A DNA stretch of 64,000 nt from Natronoflexus pectinivorans (GCF_004345615.1 NZ_SLWK01000002.1:62001-126000); one strand, 5' to 3'; counted from the first letter of the stretch, positions 9,344-18,556 are shown. Notes: generated from the sequence alone by a model not told the origin. Translations and numbers: made by a program.

Positions 9344-9964
9344 ATGAACAACTCCCGATATCCGTCAAGGTTGCTGGAGAGTGCTGTTAATGAGTTTGCC
9401 CGTTTACCGGGAATAGGAAGAAAAACAGCGCTCAGATTGGCGCTGTTTGTGCTTAAGCAGGAGGTTGATGATGTAACTCGTTTCACCTCAGCCATCAGGG
9501 AGCTCAGGGAAGAGATTCAGCATTGTAAGGTTTGTTACAATATATCAGATTCCGAAATTTGTGAAATATGTGCTTCTCCCAAACGCGACCGTTCGTTGGT
9601 TTGTGTGGTGGAAAGTATTCGTGATGTAATGGCCATTGAAAATACCCAGCAGTATACCGGTATTTATCACGTGTTGGGTGGGGTTATCTCGCCTATGGAT
9701 GGCATTGGTCCGGATGATTTGACCATTGAGCCGCTTGTGGAGAAAGTTAAATCAGGTGAAGTAAAGGAGGTTATTTTTGCTCTGAGCACCACCATGGAGG
9801 GAGATACAACAAACTTTTTTATTTATAGAAAGCTGGCTCCCCACAGTATTGAGATGACCACCATTGCACGTGGCGTTTCTATTGGGGATGAGCTGGAATA
9901 TGCAGACGAGGTAACTCTGGGACGATCCTTGATTAATCGAATGCCATTTGAAAAAACTCTTTAG
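9344..9964 (+). CDS. recR: Recombination mediator protein RecR
   Basis: The product (206 residues) has the family order: N-terminal helix-hairpin-helix ([19 protein letters not shown]), a four-cysteine zinc finger (CKVCYN...[10 protein letters not shown]), a Toprim domain ([16 protein letters not shown] ... YHVLGG), and the C-terminal [22 protein letters not shown] segment. RecR works with RecO (and RecF) to load RecA onto SSB-coated single-stranded DNA gaps. The length is normal. It appears to be a single-gene transcript with its own -7 element upstream. Confidence 0.98.
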   Translation: MNNSRYPSRLLESAVNEFARLPGIGRKTALRLALFVLKQEVDDVTRFTSAIRELREEIQHCKVCYNISDSEICEICASPKRDRSLVCVVESIRDVMAIENTQQYTGIYHVLGGVISPMDGIGPDDLTIEPLVEKVKSGEVKEVIFALSTTMEGDTTNFFIYRKLAPHSIEMTTIARGVSIGDELEYADEVTLGRSLINRMPFEKTL

Positions 9965-10203
9965 CCTGCTTTATTCATGAATTGTCGTAATGAGATGATC
10001 AAATACCAATAAATATGGACAACCGCAAAGAAAATTGATGAAGGGAATAATATATTATTTTCAAAGCAATTTTATTGAGGACGTCCAGATTTAGCAGGTA
10101 GTTGAGCATCGTAATGGATAATTTGTGAATAATGCAGGTTAGGTAGGTCAAAATAAAATTCTTTAAAGTCATCTAATATAGATTATTATTAAAAGCACAA
10201 AGC

Positions 10204-10662
10204 ATGGAAAAACCAAATTACCTTAAACAGATATTATTATTCTATTGGTTTGTTTTTGTAGCACTTTTGGTGTTTGCATTTATTGCCGTATCGGTTGGTT
10301 CCATGGTTAGCGGAGCTTTGGACTGGTCGTTACAGGATGTGGAAACTCTTAAGTCGTTGATTATTATTCTGGCATTGGGTGGAATTCCTGCCGGTTTTAT
10401 ATTTCACAATAAAAAGATAAAGAAGTTGCCGGCAGATATGGCTATGAACGATCGTATAAAGCAATATAGAAACAGCTTTTTTATTAAAATAGTGACTTTC
10501 GAAGCATTAGGTATTATCTCATTAATTGGATATTTGGTGTCGGGCGATTTTGCATTTATTATGATCTTCGCGTTGCTTTTTGTGGCTTTTTTGCTTAATA
10601 TTCCTATTAAAGAGCGTATTATTAACGAATTGGAAGTAAAAAACGAAGAGGACTCTTTATGA
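10204..10662 (+). CDS. Integral membrane protein of unknown function
   Basis: I do not recognise a family. The 152-residue product has four hydrophobic segments arranged as two hairpins: about residues 10-35, 49-66, 93-111 and 115-130, with a charged stretch (HNKKIKKLPADMAMNDRIKQYRNS) between the pairs and an acidic tail. Its stop overlaps the start of the HAD-phosphatase gene by 4 bases (ATGA), so the two are translationally coupled and probably expressed together. Similar small four-helix proteins are common in Bacteroidota without assigned roles. Confidence 0.72.
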   Translation: MEKPNYLKQILLFYWFVFVALLVFAFIAVSVGSMVSGALDWSLQDVETLKSLIIILALGGIPAGFIFHNKKIKKLPADMAMNDRIKQYRNSFFIKIVTFEALGIISLIGYLVSGDFAFIMIFALLFVAFLLNIPIKERIINELEVKNEEDSL

Positions 10663-11093
10663 TAATCGCTGTAGATTTTGATGGAACCATTGTCGATCAC
10701 CGCTATCCCGAAATTGGTAAAAAGAAGTTTTTTGCCTTTGAAACGCTCAAGGCTCTTCAAAGAGATGGACATCATTTAATTCTCTGGACATATCGGGGTG
10801 GTAAATTACTGGAAGAAGCAGTAGAGTATTGCAGGAAACACGGGGTTGAGTTTTATGCGGTGAATTGTAGCTATCCGGGAGAGGTCATCGAAGAAGATCA
10901 GAGCCGTAAAGTTCATGCCGACTTGTTTATCGACGACAGAAATATTGGGGGGTTCCCGGGTTGGGGGGAGATATATCAGATGATAAACCCAAATGTGAGC
11001 ACCGATGAACATGCTGAATTCAGGCAGAACTATGAAAAGGCTCGCCGGCGTACTCTGGGTGGGTTTATCCGCTACATTCTGGGGCGAGAATAA
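10659..11093 (+). CDS. HAD-superfamily hydrolase, BT0820-like small family
   Basis: The 144-residue product opens with the HAD motif I (VDFDGTIVDH, nucleophile Asp7 by family rule) and has the later acidic motif FIDDRNIGG that completes the Mg2+ site, with ILWTYRGG as motif II region. There is no cap domain of any size, so the fold is a minimal HAD core, as in the Bacteroides thetaiotaomicron BT0820 group. A phosphatase activity on a small or nucleotide substrate is expected, but the substrate is unknown. It is coupled to the upstream membrane protein by an ATGA overlap. Confidence 0.82.
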   Translation: MIIAVDFDGTIVDHRYPEIGKKKFFAFETLKALQRDGHHLILWTYRGGKLLEEAVEYCRKHGVEFYAVNCSYPGEVIEEDQSRKVHADLFIDDRNIGGFPGWGEIYQMINPNVSTDEHAEFRQNYEKARRRTLGGFIRYILGRE

Positions 11094-11269
11094 TTGAGAT
11101 GAGCATGTGTATAATCGCATCAGGCTGATGCCAAGTCAATTATAAAGTTGGCGAATTTGGTTAGCGTGTGAGCGTGAGATAATTAAGATTTAGTTTGACA
11201 CTGGTAATTGAAAATATAAAAAGCCAATTCATAACAGAAACTTAATAAGTGAGAATTAAAAACAAGACA

Positions 11270-11848
11270 ATGAAGAATATAAGATTGATTATTGCTGCCA
11301 TCATTATGATTCCCATATTGAGCAGTTGTGGCTATAATAAGATGGTTGATTACAGCGAAGCTGTGGATGCTCAATGGGCACAAGTGGAGAATGTTTACCA
11401 GCGACGTGCCGATTTAATCCCTAATTTGGTTGCTACCGTAAGAGGATACGCTAGTCATGAGCGCGAAACCCTTGAAGCAGTCATCGACGCCAGAAGCAGA
11501 GCAACTGGTGTTCATTTATCACCTGAAATGATGAACGATGCTTCAATGCGTCAGTTTCAGGAAGCTCAGGAAAATCTCTCATCGGCTCTGTCGAGGTTGA
11601 TGGTGGTTGTAGAGCGATATCCTGATCTGAAAGCCAATGAGAATTTCAGAGATTTGCAGGCTCAGCTAGAGGGTACAGAGAACCGTATCGCTGTGGAGAG
11701 AAACAGATTCAATGAAGCTACCAGGCAATATAATGCATACATCAGGCGTTTTCCGCAACGGATGGTTGCATCGATTTTTTCATTCGAGCGCAAACCCTAT
11801 TTTGAGGCCGACAGAGGTGCACATCAGGCTCCACAAGTGGAATTTTAG
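11270..11848 (+). CDS. LemA family lipoprotein
   Basis: The ATG at 11270 gives 192 residues with a lipoprotein signal ending LSSC (a GTG at 11249 would add seven residues before it). After the signal come the LemA hallmarks: VDAQWAQVENVYQRRADLIPNLVATVRGYASHE, read in pieces, and the C-terminal NRFNEATRQYNAYIRRFP. LemA proteins are helical envelope proteins; in other bacteria they are found with TPM-domain proteins and membrane peptidases. Here two TPM genes follow within 10 and 6 bases, so the three form an operon. The biochemical role of LemA is not settled. Confidence 0.93.
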   Translation: MKNIRLIIAAIIMIPILSSCGYNKMVDYSEAVDAQWAQVENVYQRRADLIPNLVATVRGYASHERETLEAVIDARSRATGVHLSPEMMNDASMRQFQEAQENLSSALSRLMVVVERYPDLKANENFRDLQAQLEGTENRIAVERNRFNEATRQYNAYIRRFPQRMVASIFSFERKPYFEADRGAHQAPQVEF

Positions 11849-11857
11849 AGTTTAGAT

Positions 11858-12292
11858 ATGGCAGAGAAACTATTTAGTAGTGAGGATAAAGAGAGGATTG
11901 TTGCTGCTGTTAAGCAGGCTGAATTAAATACCTCGGGAGAAATTCGTGTACATATTGAGAATCATTGTCCGGAAGAGTTGATGGACAGGGCAGCTTACCT
12001 TTTCGAAAAGCTCAAAATGCATAAGACCGAACTTCGCAACGGAGTGTTGTTTTATTTAGCTGTTAAGGATCACCAATTTGCTATTTTGGGTGATGCGGGT
12101 ATAAATGCCGTTGTGGAGGATGATTTTTGGGAGTGCATCAAAGAAAAGATGACAGAGTATTTTAAACAAAGTGACTTTGCCGGGGGATTGGAGTGCGGTA
12201 TTCTTAGGGCAGGTGAGAAGCTAAAGTCGCATTTTCCATACCAGAGCGATGATGTGAACGAACTTCCTGATGAAATTTCTTTTGGTAAATGA
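11858..12292 (+). CDS. TPM domain protein, soluble form
   Basis: The 144-residue product has no signal peptide or membrane helix. It matches the TPM (TLP18.3/Psb32/MOLO-1, formerly DUF477) fold by its motifs: EDKERIVAAVKQAELNTSGEIRVHIE at the start, GVLFYLAVKDHQFAILGDAGI in the middle, and the CGILRAGEKLKSHFP end. The plant relative TLP18.3 has acid phosphatase activity; the bacterial role is not known. It sits between lemA and a second, exported TPM gene and is probably cotranscribed with both. Confidence 0.85.
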   Translation: MAEKLFSSEDKERIVAAVKQAELNTSGEIRVHIENHCPEELMDRAAYLFEKLKMHKTELRNGVLFYLAVKDHQFAILGDAGINAVVEDDFWECIKEKMTEYFKQSDFAGGLECGILRAGEKLKSHFPYQSDDVNELPDEISFGK

Positions 12293-12298
12293 TATTTG

Positions 12299-13117
12299 AT
12301 GAATATGAATAAAAGTTTAAGGTGTATTTTAATTGTTCTGTGTTTTATTGGATTTACTGATCTTTTGGCGAATCCCATACCGGAAAGGCCGGTTCCAGCC
12401 CGTTTGGTGAATGATTTTGCAGGTGTTTTGCCGGAAGGTTCCAGAAATAATCTGGAAAATAGTTTGGTTCAGTTTGCCAGAGAGACCAGTACCCAGGTAG
12501 CTGTTGTAATCGTATCTGATCTGGGTGGTTATGATGCAGGAGATTATGCCTTTCGGGTGGCAGATCAATGGGGGATAGGGCAGGCAGGTTCAGATAATGG
12601 TCTTTTGATATTGGTAAAGCCTCGCATCGGAAATGAGAGAGGCCGTGCCTATATCGCCGTTGGTTATGGTTTGGAAGGAGTCATTCCTGATGCAGTGGCT
12701 CGAAGGGTGGTTGATAATGAAATGATTCCTCATTTTAGAAACGAAGACTATTACACCGGGTTAATTGCCGGATTGAATGTAATCATGGATTTAACCAGAG
12801 ATGAATACACTGCCGATGCCTACATGTCCAGAACCGGAAGCCGAGAAGAGGCTGTTGGTGGCGTGGTTGGGTTGGTTATAATTATTGTGATGTTCATGGT
12901 CATATCAAGAGCAAGACGAACAAGACAGTCTTCTTTGGGGCATGATGTGCCATTTTGGGTAATCATGTCGATGCTGGGCTCCGGTTCGCGAAGACACAGC
13001 GGGCAGTGGGGCAATTTTAGCTCAGGCCGGGGTAGTTTTAGCCCCGGATCCGGAGGTGGTTTTGGAGGGTTCGGAGGAGGCCGCTTTGGCGGCGGAGGTG
13101 CCGGGGGAAGCTGGTGA
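12299..13117 (+). CDS. TPM domain protein, exported and membrane-anchored (YgcG-like)
   Basis: The 272-residue product carries a signal peptide (cleavage likely near DLLANPIPERP), a TPM domain (FAGVLPEGSRNNLENSL ... GLLILVKP ... IAVGYGLEGVIPDAVARRVVDNEMIPHF), one membrane helix near residue 185 (VGGVVGLVIIIVMFMVI) and a C-terminal tail very rich in Gly, Phe and Arg that ends GGAGGSW. This is the usual layout of YgcG-type proteins. It closes the lemA-TPM-TPM operon and is followed by a strong terminator. TTG 12296 directly before the ATG is a possible alternative start of no consequence. Confidence 0.9.
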   Translation: MNMNKSLRCILIVLCFIGFTDLLANPIPERPVPARLVNDFAGVLPEGSRNNLENSLVQFARETSTQVAVVIVSDLGGYDAGDYAFRVADQWGIGQAGSDNGLLILVKPRIGNERGRAYIAVGYGLEGVIPDAVARRVVDNEMIPHFRNEDYYTGLIAGLNVIMDLTRDEYTADAYMSRTGSREEAVGGVVGLVIIIVMFMVISRARRTRQSSLGHDVPFWVIMSMLGSGSRRHSGQWGNFSSGRGSFSPGSGGGFGGFGGGRFGGGGAGGSW

Positions 13118-13146
13118 TGTGAAATAATTCTTTTGATATAAAACAA

Positions 13147-13184
13147 AGAGGTGTAAATCTTAGATTTACACCTCTCTTATTTTT
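13147..13184. terminator. Terminator of the lemA operon, probably bidirectional
   Basis: Perfect 14-base arms (AGAGGTGTAAATCT / AGATTTACACCTCT) around a single T are followed by CTTATTTTT. It lies between the convergent TPM gene and the zinc-ribbon gene. Confidence 0.88.
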
Positions 13185-13198
13185 AAGTAATGTATGGA

Positions 13199-13951
13199 TT
13201 ACAATTGGTCGTCCACAAGGATGCGTCCGCAATATTCACATACAATGATTTTCTTTCTAATCTGAATGTCCAACTGACGCTGAGGTGGAATTTTGTTGAA
13301 ACAACCACCACAAGCATCCCTCGCTACGGTAACAACGGCCAACCCGTTGCGTGCATTTTTACGAATACGTTTAAATGCAGTTAATAGGCGGTCGTCAATT
13401 CGGGTCTCAATTTCTTTCGATTTTGTTCTCAGGCGCTCCTCTTCGTTTTGAGTCTCTGAAACAATCTCATCCAATTCTGCTTTTTTAGCAGTCAAGTCAG
13501 ATTGGCGCTCTTCCATCTGCTTTTTTGAAGCATCTACCAACTCCGATTTGGCTTTCATTTCAACAGTGAACTCTTTAATGCGCTTTTCGCAAAGCTCAAT
13601 TTCCAGAGTTTGGAATTCTATCTCTTTAGTAAGAGAATCATATTCGCGGTTATTGCGAACATTTGATTGTTGCGCCTCATATTTTTTAATGAGTAAACCT
13701 GCATCCTTAATTTCATTCTTTTTGGTCAGAATACCATCATTAAGGCTCTTTACTTCAGCTTCCAGGTTCTTTATGCGGGTCTCTAAACCCTCTATTTCAT
13801 CTTCTAAATCCTGAACTTCCAAAGGAAGTTCTCCCCTCAGGGTTCTGATTTTATCAATTTCTGAAACGACTTTTTGTAAATCGTGTAGTGCGCGAAGTCT
13901 TTCTTCTACAGGGACTTCATTTGCACTGGTTTTTGAATCCATTGTTGCCAT
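13199..13951 (-). CDS. Coiled-coil protein with C4 zinc ribbon (CT398-like)
   Basis: The 250-residue product is almost entirely a charged coiled coil (about residues 15-190) ending in a zinc ribbon with two CxxC pairs (CGGCFNKIPP ... VCEYCGRILVDD). This is the CT398/HP0958 architecture. HP0958 of Helicobacter is linked to flagellar RpoN and mRNA control, but in non-flagellated Bacteroidota the function is unknown. It starts 4 bases after the stop of the Nif3-like gene and is nearly always coupled to it in Bacteroidota, so the pair is an operon. Domain assignment is firm; function is not. Confidence 0.87.
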   Translation of the reverse strand: MATMDSKTSANEVPVEERLRALHDLQKVVSEIDKIRTLRGELPLEVQDLEDEIEGLETRIKNLEAEVKSLNDGILTKKNEIKDAGLLIKKYEAQQSNVRNNREYDSLTKEIEFQTLEIELCEKRIKEFTVEMKAKSELVDASKKQMEERQSDLTAKKAELDEIVSETQNEEERLRTKSKEIETRIDDRLLTAFKRIRKNARNGLAVVTVARDACGGCFNKIPPQRQLDIQIRKKIIVCEYCGRILVDDQL

Positions 13952-13955
13952 TCTG

Positions 13956-15050
13956 CTAAAAATATTTTATAGGATTGCTATTTACTTCTGATAAACGGAC
14001 TGCAAAATTAGGGATTTTTTTTGTAAGTATCTCAAAAAAAAGTTCTTTAGTGAACTGTTCACTTTCATAATGTCCCACATCTGCAATCATAATGCGGTTT
14101 TCTGCATCAAAAAACTGATGGTACTTAAAATCGCCGGTTACAAACGCCTGGGCACCCAAGGCAATGGCATTTCTTAAAAAAGAACTGCCGCTTCCTCCGC
14201 AAACAGCCACTTTTTGAACCTTTTCATGCATGCATTCGGTGTAACGAATGCATGAGGCATTCGTCACTTCTTTTAGTTTTGAAAGAAATTCTGTTTTGCT
14301 CAGCGGTTGTTGATATTCTCCAACAATTCCTAGCCCTGCTTCCGTCCAACTGTTGTTCAGAGGATAAAAATCAAATGCAGGTTCTTCATACGGGTGTGCT
14401 TTTATCAAAGCATTTAAAACCCTGGATTGCAAAGTGGCCGGGAGAATGGTTTCTACCCTGATTTCAGACTCGGTATGCAATTCTCCTTTTTTCCCAACAT
14501 ATGGATTGGTTGATTCATCGCCCCGAAATGTACCATCGCCAGCCATGTTGAAACTGCATGAGTTGTAATTGCCGATTTGACCTGCTCCGGCCTCAAATAT
14601 GGCATTTCGAACTTCACCGGCAGCTTCTTTGGGCACAAATACCACCAGTTTTACCAGGGCATTTTGCTTAGGCGACAGAATTTTGTGATTGATGAGCCCC
14701 AGTTTGTTAGCCAAAATGCCGCTGACACCGTTTTTTACATTGTCAATGTTGGTGTGTGCGGTATAGATGGCAATGCTGTTTTTGATGGCTTTGATAAAAA
14801 CCTGTTCTGACAGGTTTTTTCCGGTAAGGCTTTTTACCCCTGAAATGGTGACCGGATGGTGACTGATGATGAGGTTGCAGTTTTTCTTTATCGATTCATT
14901 AACAACCTCCGGTGTAACATCAAGTGTGATGAGAGCTCCGGTAGCATTTTGGTTTACATCGCCGGTTTGCATTCCGCTGTTGTCAAACCCTTCCTGAAGC
15001 GATTGCGGAGCAAAGTCTTCAAGATGGCTGATGATCTCTTTTATGGTCAT
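13956..15050 (-). CDS. Nif3-like dinuclear metal centre protein
   Basis: The 364-residue product has the Nif3/YbgI halves with metal ligands (NLIISHHPVT and YTAHTNIDNVKNGVS near the N-terminus; ITADVGHYESEQ-like IADVGHYESEQF near the C-terminus) separated by an inserted PII-like domain (LVVFVPKEAAGEVRNAIFEAGAGQIG region), as in Bacillus YqfO. The family forms hexameric rings with a di-metal site; a GTP cyclohydrolase I type 2 role has been suggested for some members but is not general. It is the first gene of a pair with the zinc-ribbon gene. Confidence 0.93.
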   Translation of the reverse strand: MTIKEIISHLEDFAPQSLQEGFDNSGMQTGDVNQNATGALITLDVTPEVVNESIKKNCNLIISHHPVTISGVKSLTGKNLSEQVFIKAIKNSIAIYTAHTNIDNVKNGVSGILANKLGLINHKILSPKQNALVKLVVFVPKEAAGEVRNAIFEAGAGQIGNYNSCSFNMAGDGTFRGDESTNPYVGKKGELHTESEIRVETILPATLQSRVLNALIKAHPYEEPAFDFYPLNNSWTEAGLGIVGEYQQPLSKTEFLSKLKEVTNASCIRYTECMHEKVQKVAVCGGSGSSFLRNAIALGAQAFVTGDFKYHQFFDAENRIMIADVGHYESEQFTKELFFEILTKKIPNFAVRLSEVNSNPIKYF

Positions 15051-15092
15051 TTTTTCGAAACTAATTCAATTTGTAAAATGGCAGGCTCAAAC

Positions 15093-15428
15093 CTACATTC
15101 CTTCTTTGATATCGATTAGCATCTCTTTGATATCTTTCAGCCGTTTTACTACTTCGAAGTTTTCTATGGTGTCTTCTTTGTTCTCTTTCAGTTTTTTTTC
15201 GGCACCTTTCAGTGTCATCCCTTTTTCTTTTACCAAATGGTAGATCAGGTGGAAGTTCTCAACGTCCTGAGGCGTAAAAAGGCGATTGCCTTTTTTGTTT
15301 TTATGGGGTTTGATGATGTCGAATTCTTTTTCCCAGAAACGAATTAAGGAGGTGTTGACGTTAAACATTTTAGCTACTTCACCTATGGTGTAGTAGAGTT
15401 TTTCAATTACAGGCTCTTTATATGGCAT
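15093..15428 (-). CDS. MerR family transcriptional regulator
   Basis: The 111-residue product has the MerR winged helix at its N-terminus (YYTIGEVAKMFNVNTSLIRFWEKEF, then KGNRLFTPQDVENFHLIYHLVKEKGMTLKGA) followed by a short coiled coil. There is no C-terminal effector domain, and no conserved cysteines, so a metal-sensing role is unlikely. Compact MerR proteins of this kind are universal in Bacteroidota; targets are unknown. It is separated from the Nif3 gene by 42 bases and may be cotranscribed with it. Confidence 0.92.
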   Translation of the reverse strand: MPYKEPVIEKLYYTIGEVAKMFNVNTSLIRFWEKEFDIIKPHKNKKGNRLFTPQDVENFHLIYHLVKEKGMTLKGAEKKLKENKEDTIENFEVVKRLKDIKEMLIDIKEGM

Positions 15429-15505
15429 GGTACAACTAAATTTAGGAATATCTATCTTACAATTTTACTCTTTTTTTTTAATGATTACAAGTAATTTTGA
15501 TGCCA

Positions 15506-16600
15506 TTATTTTAATGGCCACTCTTCGGTTGCTTCTCGTATATAGGTGTTTAGTTGCATCACTTCCCTTGCGCTTTTCAGATATTGCTTCATGCCTTCCC
15601 ATCCCGGGGCGATATGGTCAGGAACACCCTGCCTGTCCCACACAGAAGCCGGGTATATATAGTACCTACGGCGATTGTCGATGATTGGTGTGTGAACCCA
15701 GGTAAGCAGATGCTGAGCATCTTTAATGTAGGTGTCGCCTTTGTGCTTTGCCAATGTAATTCGAACCATTGCCCCACCGTCAGTCAGTTCCCATCTTTGA
15801 TTGGATATGAAATTTCCCAGAGAGTAAACAACCAATTGTTCGCGGTCGTTTTGGTAAGTGAGGTGCATGGGTTGAATGACGTGCGGATGGGCTCCAATGA
15901 TGATGTCTGCTCCATGTTCAAAAAGAAATTCTGCCAATTCTGTTTGATCATTTGATGGTGAGGTGGCGTATTCGTTACCCCAATGCAGAAACATGATGAT
16001 TTTGTCAGGATGCATGGATTTTGTCAGTTTTAGATCCTGTTTCATTGTTTCTTTGTCGATGAGGTTGACAATGTTTGGTTGCGTAACAGGAATGCCGTTG
16101 GTGCCGTATGTGTAGTTTAACAGAGCCAGTTTGATACCATTGATGTGAATGATACGGGGATGGTGTTTTGCCATATCCGTGCTATCCAGAAAAGTTCCTG
16201 TTCTCACAAAGTGATGTTGATCCAGAACTTTGATTGTTCTTTCCAGTCCTGCTCTACCACGATCGCACGAGTGATTGTTGGCTGTAACCAGAACATTTAC
16301 CCCTGACTCTTTGAGAGCCGTTGCGAGCTCGTCCGGAGAGCTGAAAAGCGGGTATCCTTTATAAGGTTTTCCGGCCAGTGTTACTTCAAGATTACCTACA
16401 ACAACATCTGCCGATCGGAAGTAGGGCTCAATATATTTAAAGTTTTCTGAATAGTCGTAGTATCTGCCTTCATCGCGTTCTGCACTCTCAATTTGTGCTC
16501 CATGTCCCATTATGTCCCCAAAAAAGAGCAGAGTGGCTTCCTGACATGCAGCCCTGAATGATATTACGATTAAAATGAATAAAAATATTTGTCTCTTCAT
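15506..16600 (-). CDS. CapA family protein, exported metallophosphoesterase-like
   Basis: The 364-residue product begins with a signal peptide (MKRQIFLFILIVISFRAACQ) and has the PGA_cap/CapA motifs: LLFFGDIMGHGAQIESA, VVGNLEVTLAG, VNVLVTANNHSCDRG, MFLHWGNEYAT and IIIGAHPHVIQP with NFISNQRW. These residues form the calcineurin-like metal site. CapA of Bacillus takes part in poly-gamma-glutamate capsule export, but most family members in Bacteroidota stand alone, as here, and their substrate is unknown. No other capsule genes are nearby. Confidence 0.9.
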   Translation of the reverse strand: MKRQIFLFILIVISFRAACQEATLLFFGDIMGHGAQIESAERDEGRYYDYSENFKYIEPYFRSADVVVGNLEVTLAGKPYKGYPLFSSPDELATALKESGVNVLVTANNHSCDRGRAGLERTIKVLDQHHFVRTGTFLDSTDMAKHHPRIIHINGIKLALLNYTYGTNGIPVTQPNIVNLIDKETMKQDLKLTKSMHPDKIIMFLHWGNEYATSPSNDQTELAEFLFEHGADIIIGAHPHVIQPMHLTYQNDREQLVVYSLGNFISNQRWELTDGGAMVRITLAKHKGDTYIKDAQHLLTWVHTPIIDNRRRYYIYPASVWDRQGVPDHIAPGWEGMKQYLKSAREVMQLNTYIREATEEWPLK

Positions 16601-16705
16601 GATTTGCTGCTCTCAATATTTAAAAATGGGTTTGCTGAACTTTTAATTCTGCGCCTTTGTTCTTTAATTAAATTATGATGATATTTAAAACAAAATTGAA
16701 ACAAA

Positions 16706-17206
16706 ATGAATTCTAACATATTGATTGTTTATGGGTCATCCTTAGGTAATACCCGTTTTGTGGCCGAAAAGTTACAATCACTTATTCAAAAAGCTGATTT
16801 AAAAGGAGCTAATGATGTTTCTCCGGAAACCATCAAGGCATATTCTACTATTATTCTTGGAACCTCAACATGGGGTGTGGGTATGTTGCAGGATGATTTT
16901 GAAACATTTGTGGAGATGTTGGTTCAGCAGGATTTGTCCGGCAAAACCATTGCGCTGTTTGGTCTTGGTGATCAGCAGAATTACCCTGATACTTTTTGCG
17001 ATGGTATGGGGAAACTCTACGAGCTTTTGCAGAATAAAGGTGTGAAGTTTATAGGTGAATGGCCGGCAGATGAGTACGATTTTGCATCATCAAAAGCCTA
17101 TAGAGAAGGCATGTTTGTTGGTCTTGCTCTCGACGAGGATAACGAACCTGATTTGTCCGATTACCGAATTGAGAAATGGGCTGAAAGCATCAGAGAATTA
17201 TTATAA
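16706..17206 (+). CDS. fldA: Flavodoxin, long-chain type
   Basis: The 166-residue protein has the FMN phosphate-binding loop near the N-terminus (VYGSSLGNTRFVAEKL; the first Thr of the usual T-x-T-G-N-T is Ser), the aromatic loops STWGVGMLQDD and GLGDQQNYPDTFCDGMG, and the long-chain insertion. It carries single electrons at low potential in the cytoplasm, replacing ferredoxin when iron is scarce. Its last six bases overlap the end of the convergent ribbon-helix-helix gene, with no terminator between. Confidence 0.94.
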   Translation: MNSNILIVYGSSLGNTRFVAEKLQSLIQKADLKGANDVSPETIKAYSTIILGTSTWGVGMLQDDFETFVEMLVQQDLSGKTIALFGLGDQQNYPDTFCDGMGKLYELLQNKGVKFIGEWPADEYDFASSKAYREGMFVGLALDEDNEPDLSDYRIEKWAESIRELL

Positions 17207-17485
17207 TCTGTTTTCCGGTTCAGCAACATGCCTTACCACCAGACTGTCCAACTCCTGTTTTGCAAACAGAGTTGGATAATCTTCCAGGAATTGGGTCATA
17301 ACATTTCTAAGTGCGGATTCCCGAATAAAACCTGCTTTTGATTTAACCTTGTATTTTTTACAATACATATCAATCGCTTCCAGTTCCTTATCGTTTAATA
17401 GGATGGTTACTTTATGTTGCCGCTTTAACGCCTGATGTCGTTGTACAGAAGCGTTGTCACTTTTCTTGTTTGCCTTTTTTGCCAT
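17201..17485 (-). CDS. Small basic protein with ribbon-helix-helix-like domain
   Basis: The 94-residue product has a Lys/Arg-rich N-terminus and a segment (HKVTILLNDKELEAIDMYCKKYKVKSKAGFIRESALRNVM) with the beta-alpha-alpha pattern of a ribbon-helix-helix DNA-binding domain. This fits a small repressor, but neither an operator nor a toxin partner is visible. The gene is convergent with fldA and its stop codon lies inside the fldA stop region; in several Bacteroidota the two are neighbours. Function is inferred from fold pattern only. Confidence 0.72.
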   Translation of the reverse strand: MAKKANKKSDNASVQRHQALKRQHKVTILLNDKELEAIDMYCKKYKVKSKAGFIRESALRNVMTQFLEDYPTLFAKQELDSLVVRHVAEPENRL

Positions 17486-17653
17486 GAAGACCCTTATTTT
17501 AAGCCGTAAAAATAAGTAAAAATGTGAAACTGTACAATTTGCAGAAACGGATATGAGTTCTTCTGTTAGCGTATTTATAATACTTGGTTTTCTGGGTTTT
17601 TCTTTTGATGGATAATAGATGTCTCAAAGAAATATCCATTGCCATACAATTCT

Positions 17654-18385
17654 TTATAGTTTTACTCCAAATCCAATCATGAAATTGTAGTTTTTCCAAT
17701 CGTTGGCTGAACTATTATTTACTAAATCATTTGTTAGCACATTTTTGAGTCCATAATTAAATCGAGTCAGCACTACTCCATTTAATCTTTGTGATAATTT
17801 AATATCATAATCAAGTTGAAGAGATATGCCATAATCAATCGCGGAATAATTCTTTTTTACATCCGTGTTGTATTTTTGTATTGGTTCTATGGATTCTAAT
17901 AAAGGGTCTGGATCATCAAAAATAAATCCCGCGGTATCAATATAGGTAGTGCCTTTTTCATTGGCACTAATTAACAAACTAAGGTAAGGCCCTGTAGAAA
18001 TTGAAATTGGTAATTTATTGGATAAACGACATTTTATCAAAACTGGAAAGGTTAAGTATGAGTTTGTCAAATTACCTTTATTTTCAAATAGCCCAATCTT
18101 ATCGCTTATTCCAAGTGCAGTGTAATTGTAATTCAATCCAGTGTTAATCGAATATTTCCTGTTTAGGTTATATGAAATCATGACTTCAAGAAAATATCCG
18201 AAATTTGGACTATAATCAGTATGTGGATGTTTATCTATCTCAGGCCATATTTCGATTGTGCTTTTATATGGAATTGTCAATGTAGTTCCAAAATCTAATT
18301 GATAATTAATCCTTTTAAAATCTTGTGCGGAAATTTCTCCTATTGTGAATAGTCCTAATATTAGAATCATTAAAATCTGTCTCAT
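17654..18385 (-). CDS. Outer-membrane beta-barrel protein (PorT-like size), hypothetical
   Basis: Starting at the ATG 18385, the product has 243 residues with a signal peptide (MRQILMILILGLFTIGEISAQ). The remainder alternates hydrophobic and polar residues with many Tyr and Asn and ends in a strand (NWKNYNFMIGFGVKL), which is the layout of a small outer-membrane barrel (beta-barrel 2/PorT-like fold). No close family was recognised. It lies in an AT-rich patch with the next gene; both look like recently arrived or fast-evolving accessory genes. A TTG at 18421 would extend the protein before its signal peptide and is unlikely. Confidence 0.68.
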   Translation of the reverse strand: MRQILMILILGLFTIGEISAQDFKRINYQLDFGTTLTIPYKSTIEIWPEIDKHPHTDYSPNFGYFLEVMISYNLNRKYSINTGLNYNYTALGISDKIGLFENKGNLTNSYLTFPVLIKCRLSNKLPISISTGPYLSLLISANEKGTTYIDTAGFIFDDPDPLLESIEPIQKYNTDVKKNYSAIDYGISLQLDYDIKLSQRLNGVVLTRFNYGLKNVLTNDLVNNSSANDWKNYNFMIGFGVKL

Positions 18386-18556
18386 ATTATCTAAATGTTC
18401 GCTTTTAATTACCTGAATCAATCAATTTTACAATCTATGTATTACCACCTCAGCCATTTACTGCAAGTTTTTGTATTCAGGCAGTCTCCCGTAATTATTA
18501 TTCTCGTAATTGAAAATGGGTCGTGAGGAGCATCTTGATATTCTTTGGTCATACAA

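Noticed and set aside
12820-13146. Proline-rich frame opposite the TPM gene
   Set aside because: The Pro runs come from the Gly-rich codons on the other strand; a shadow.
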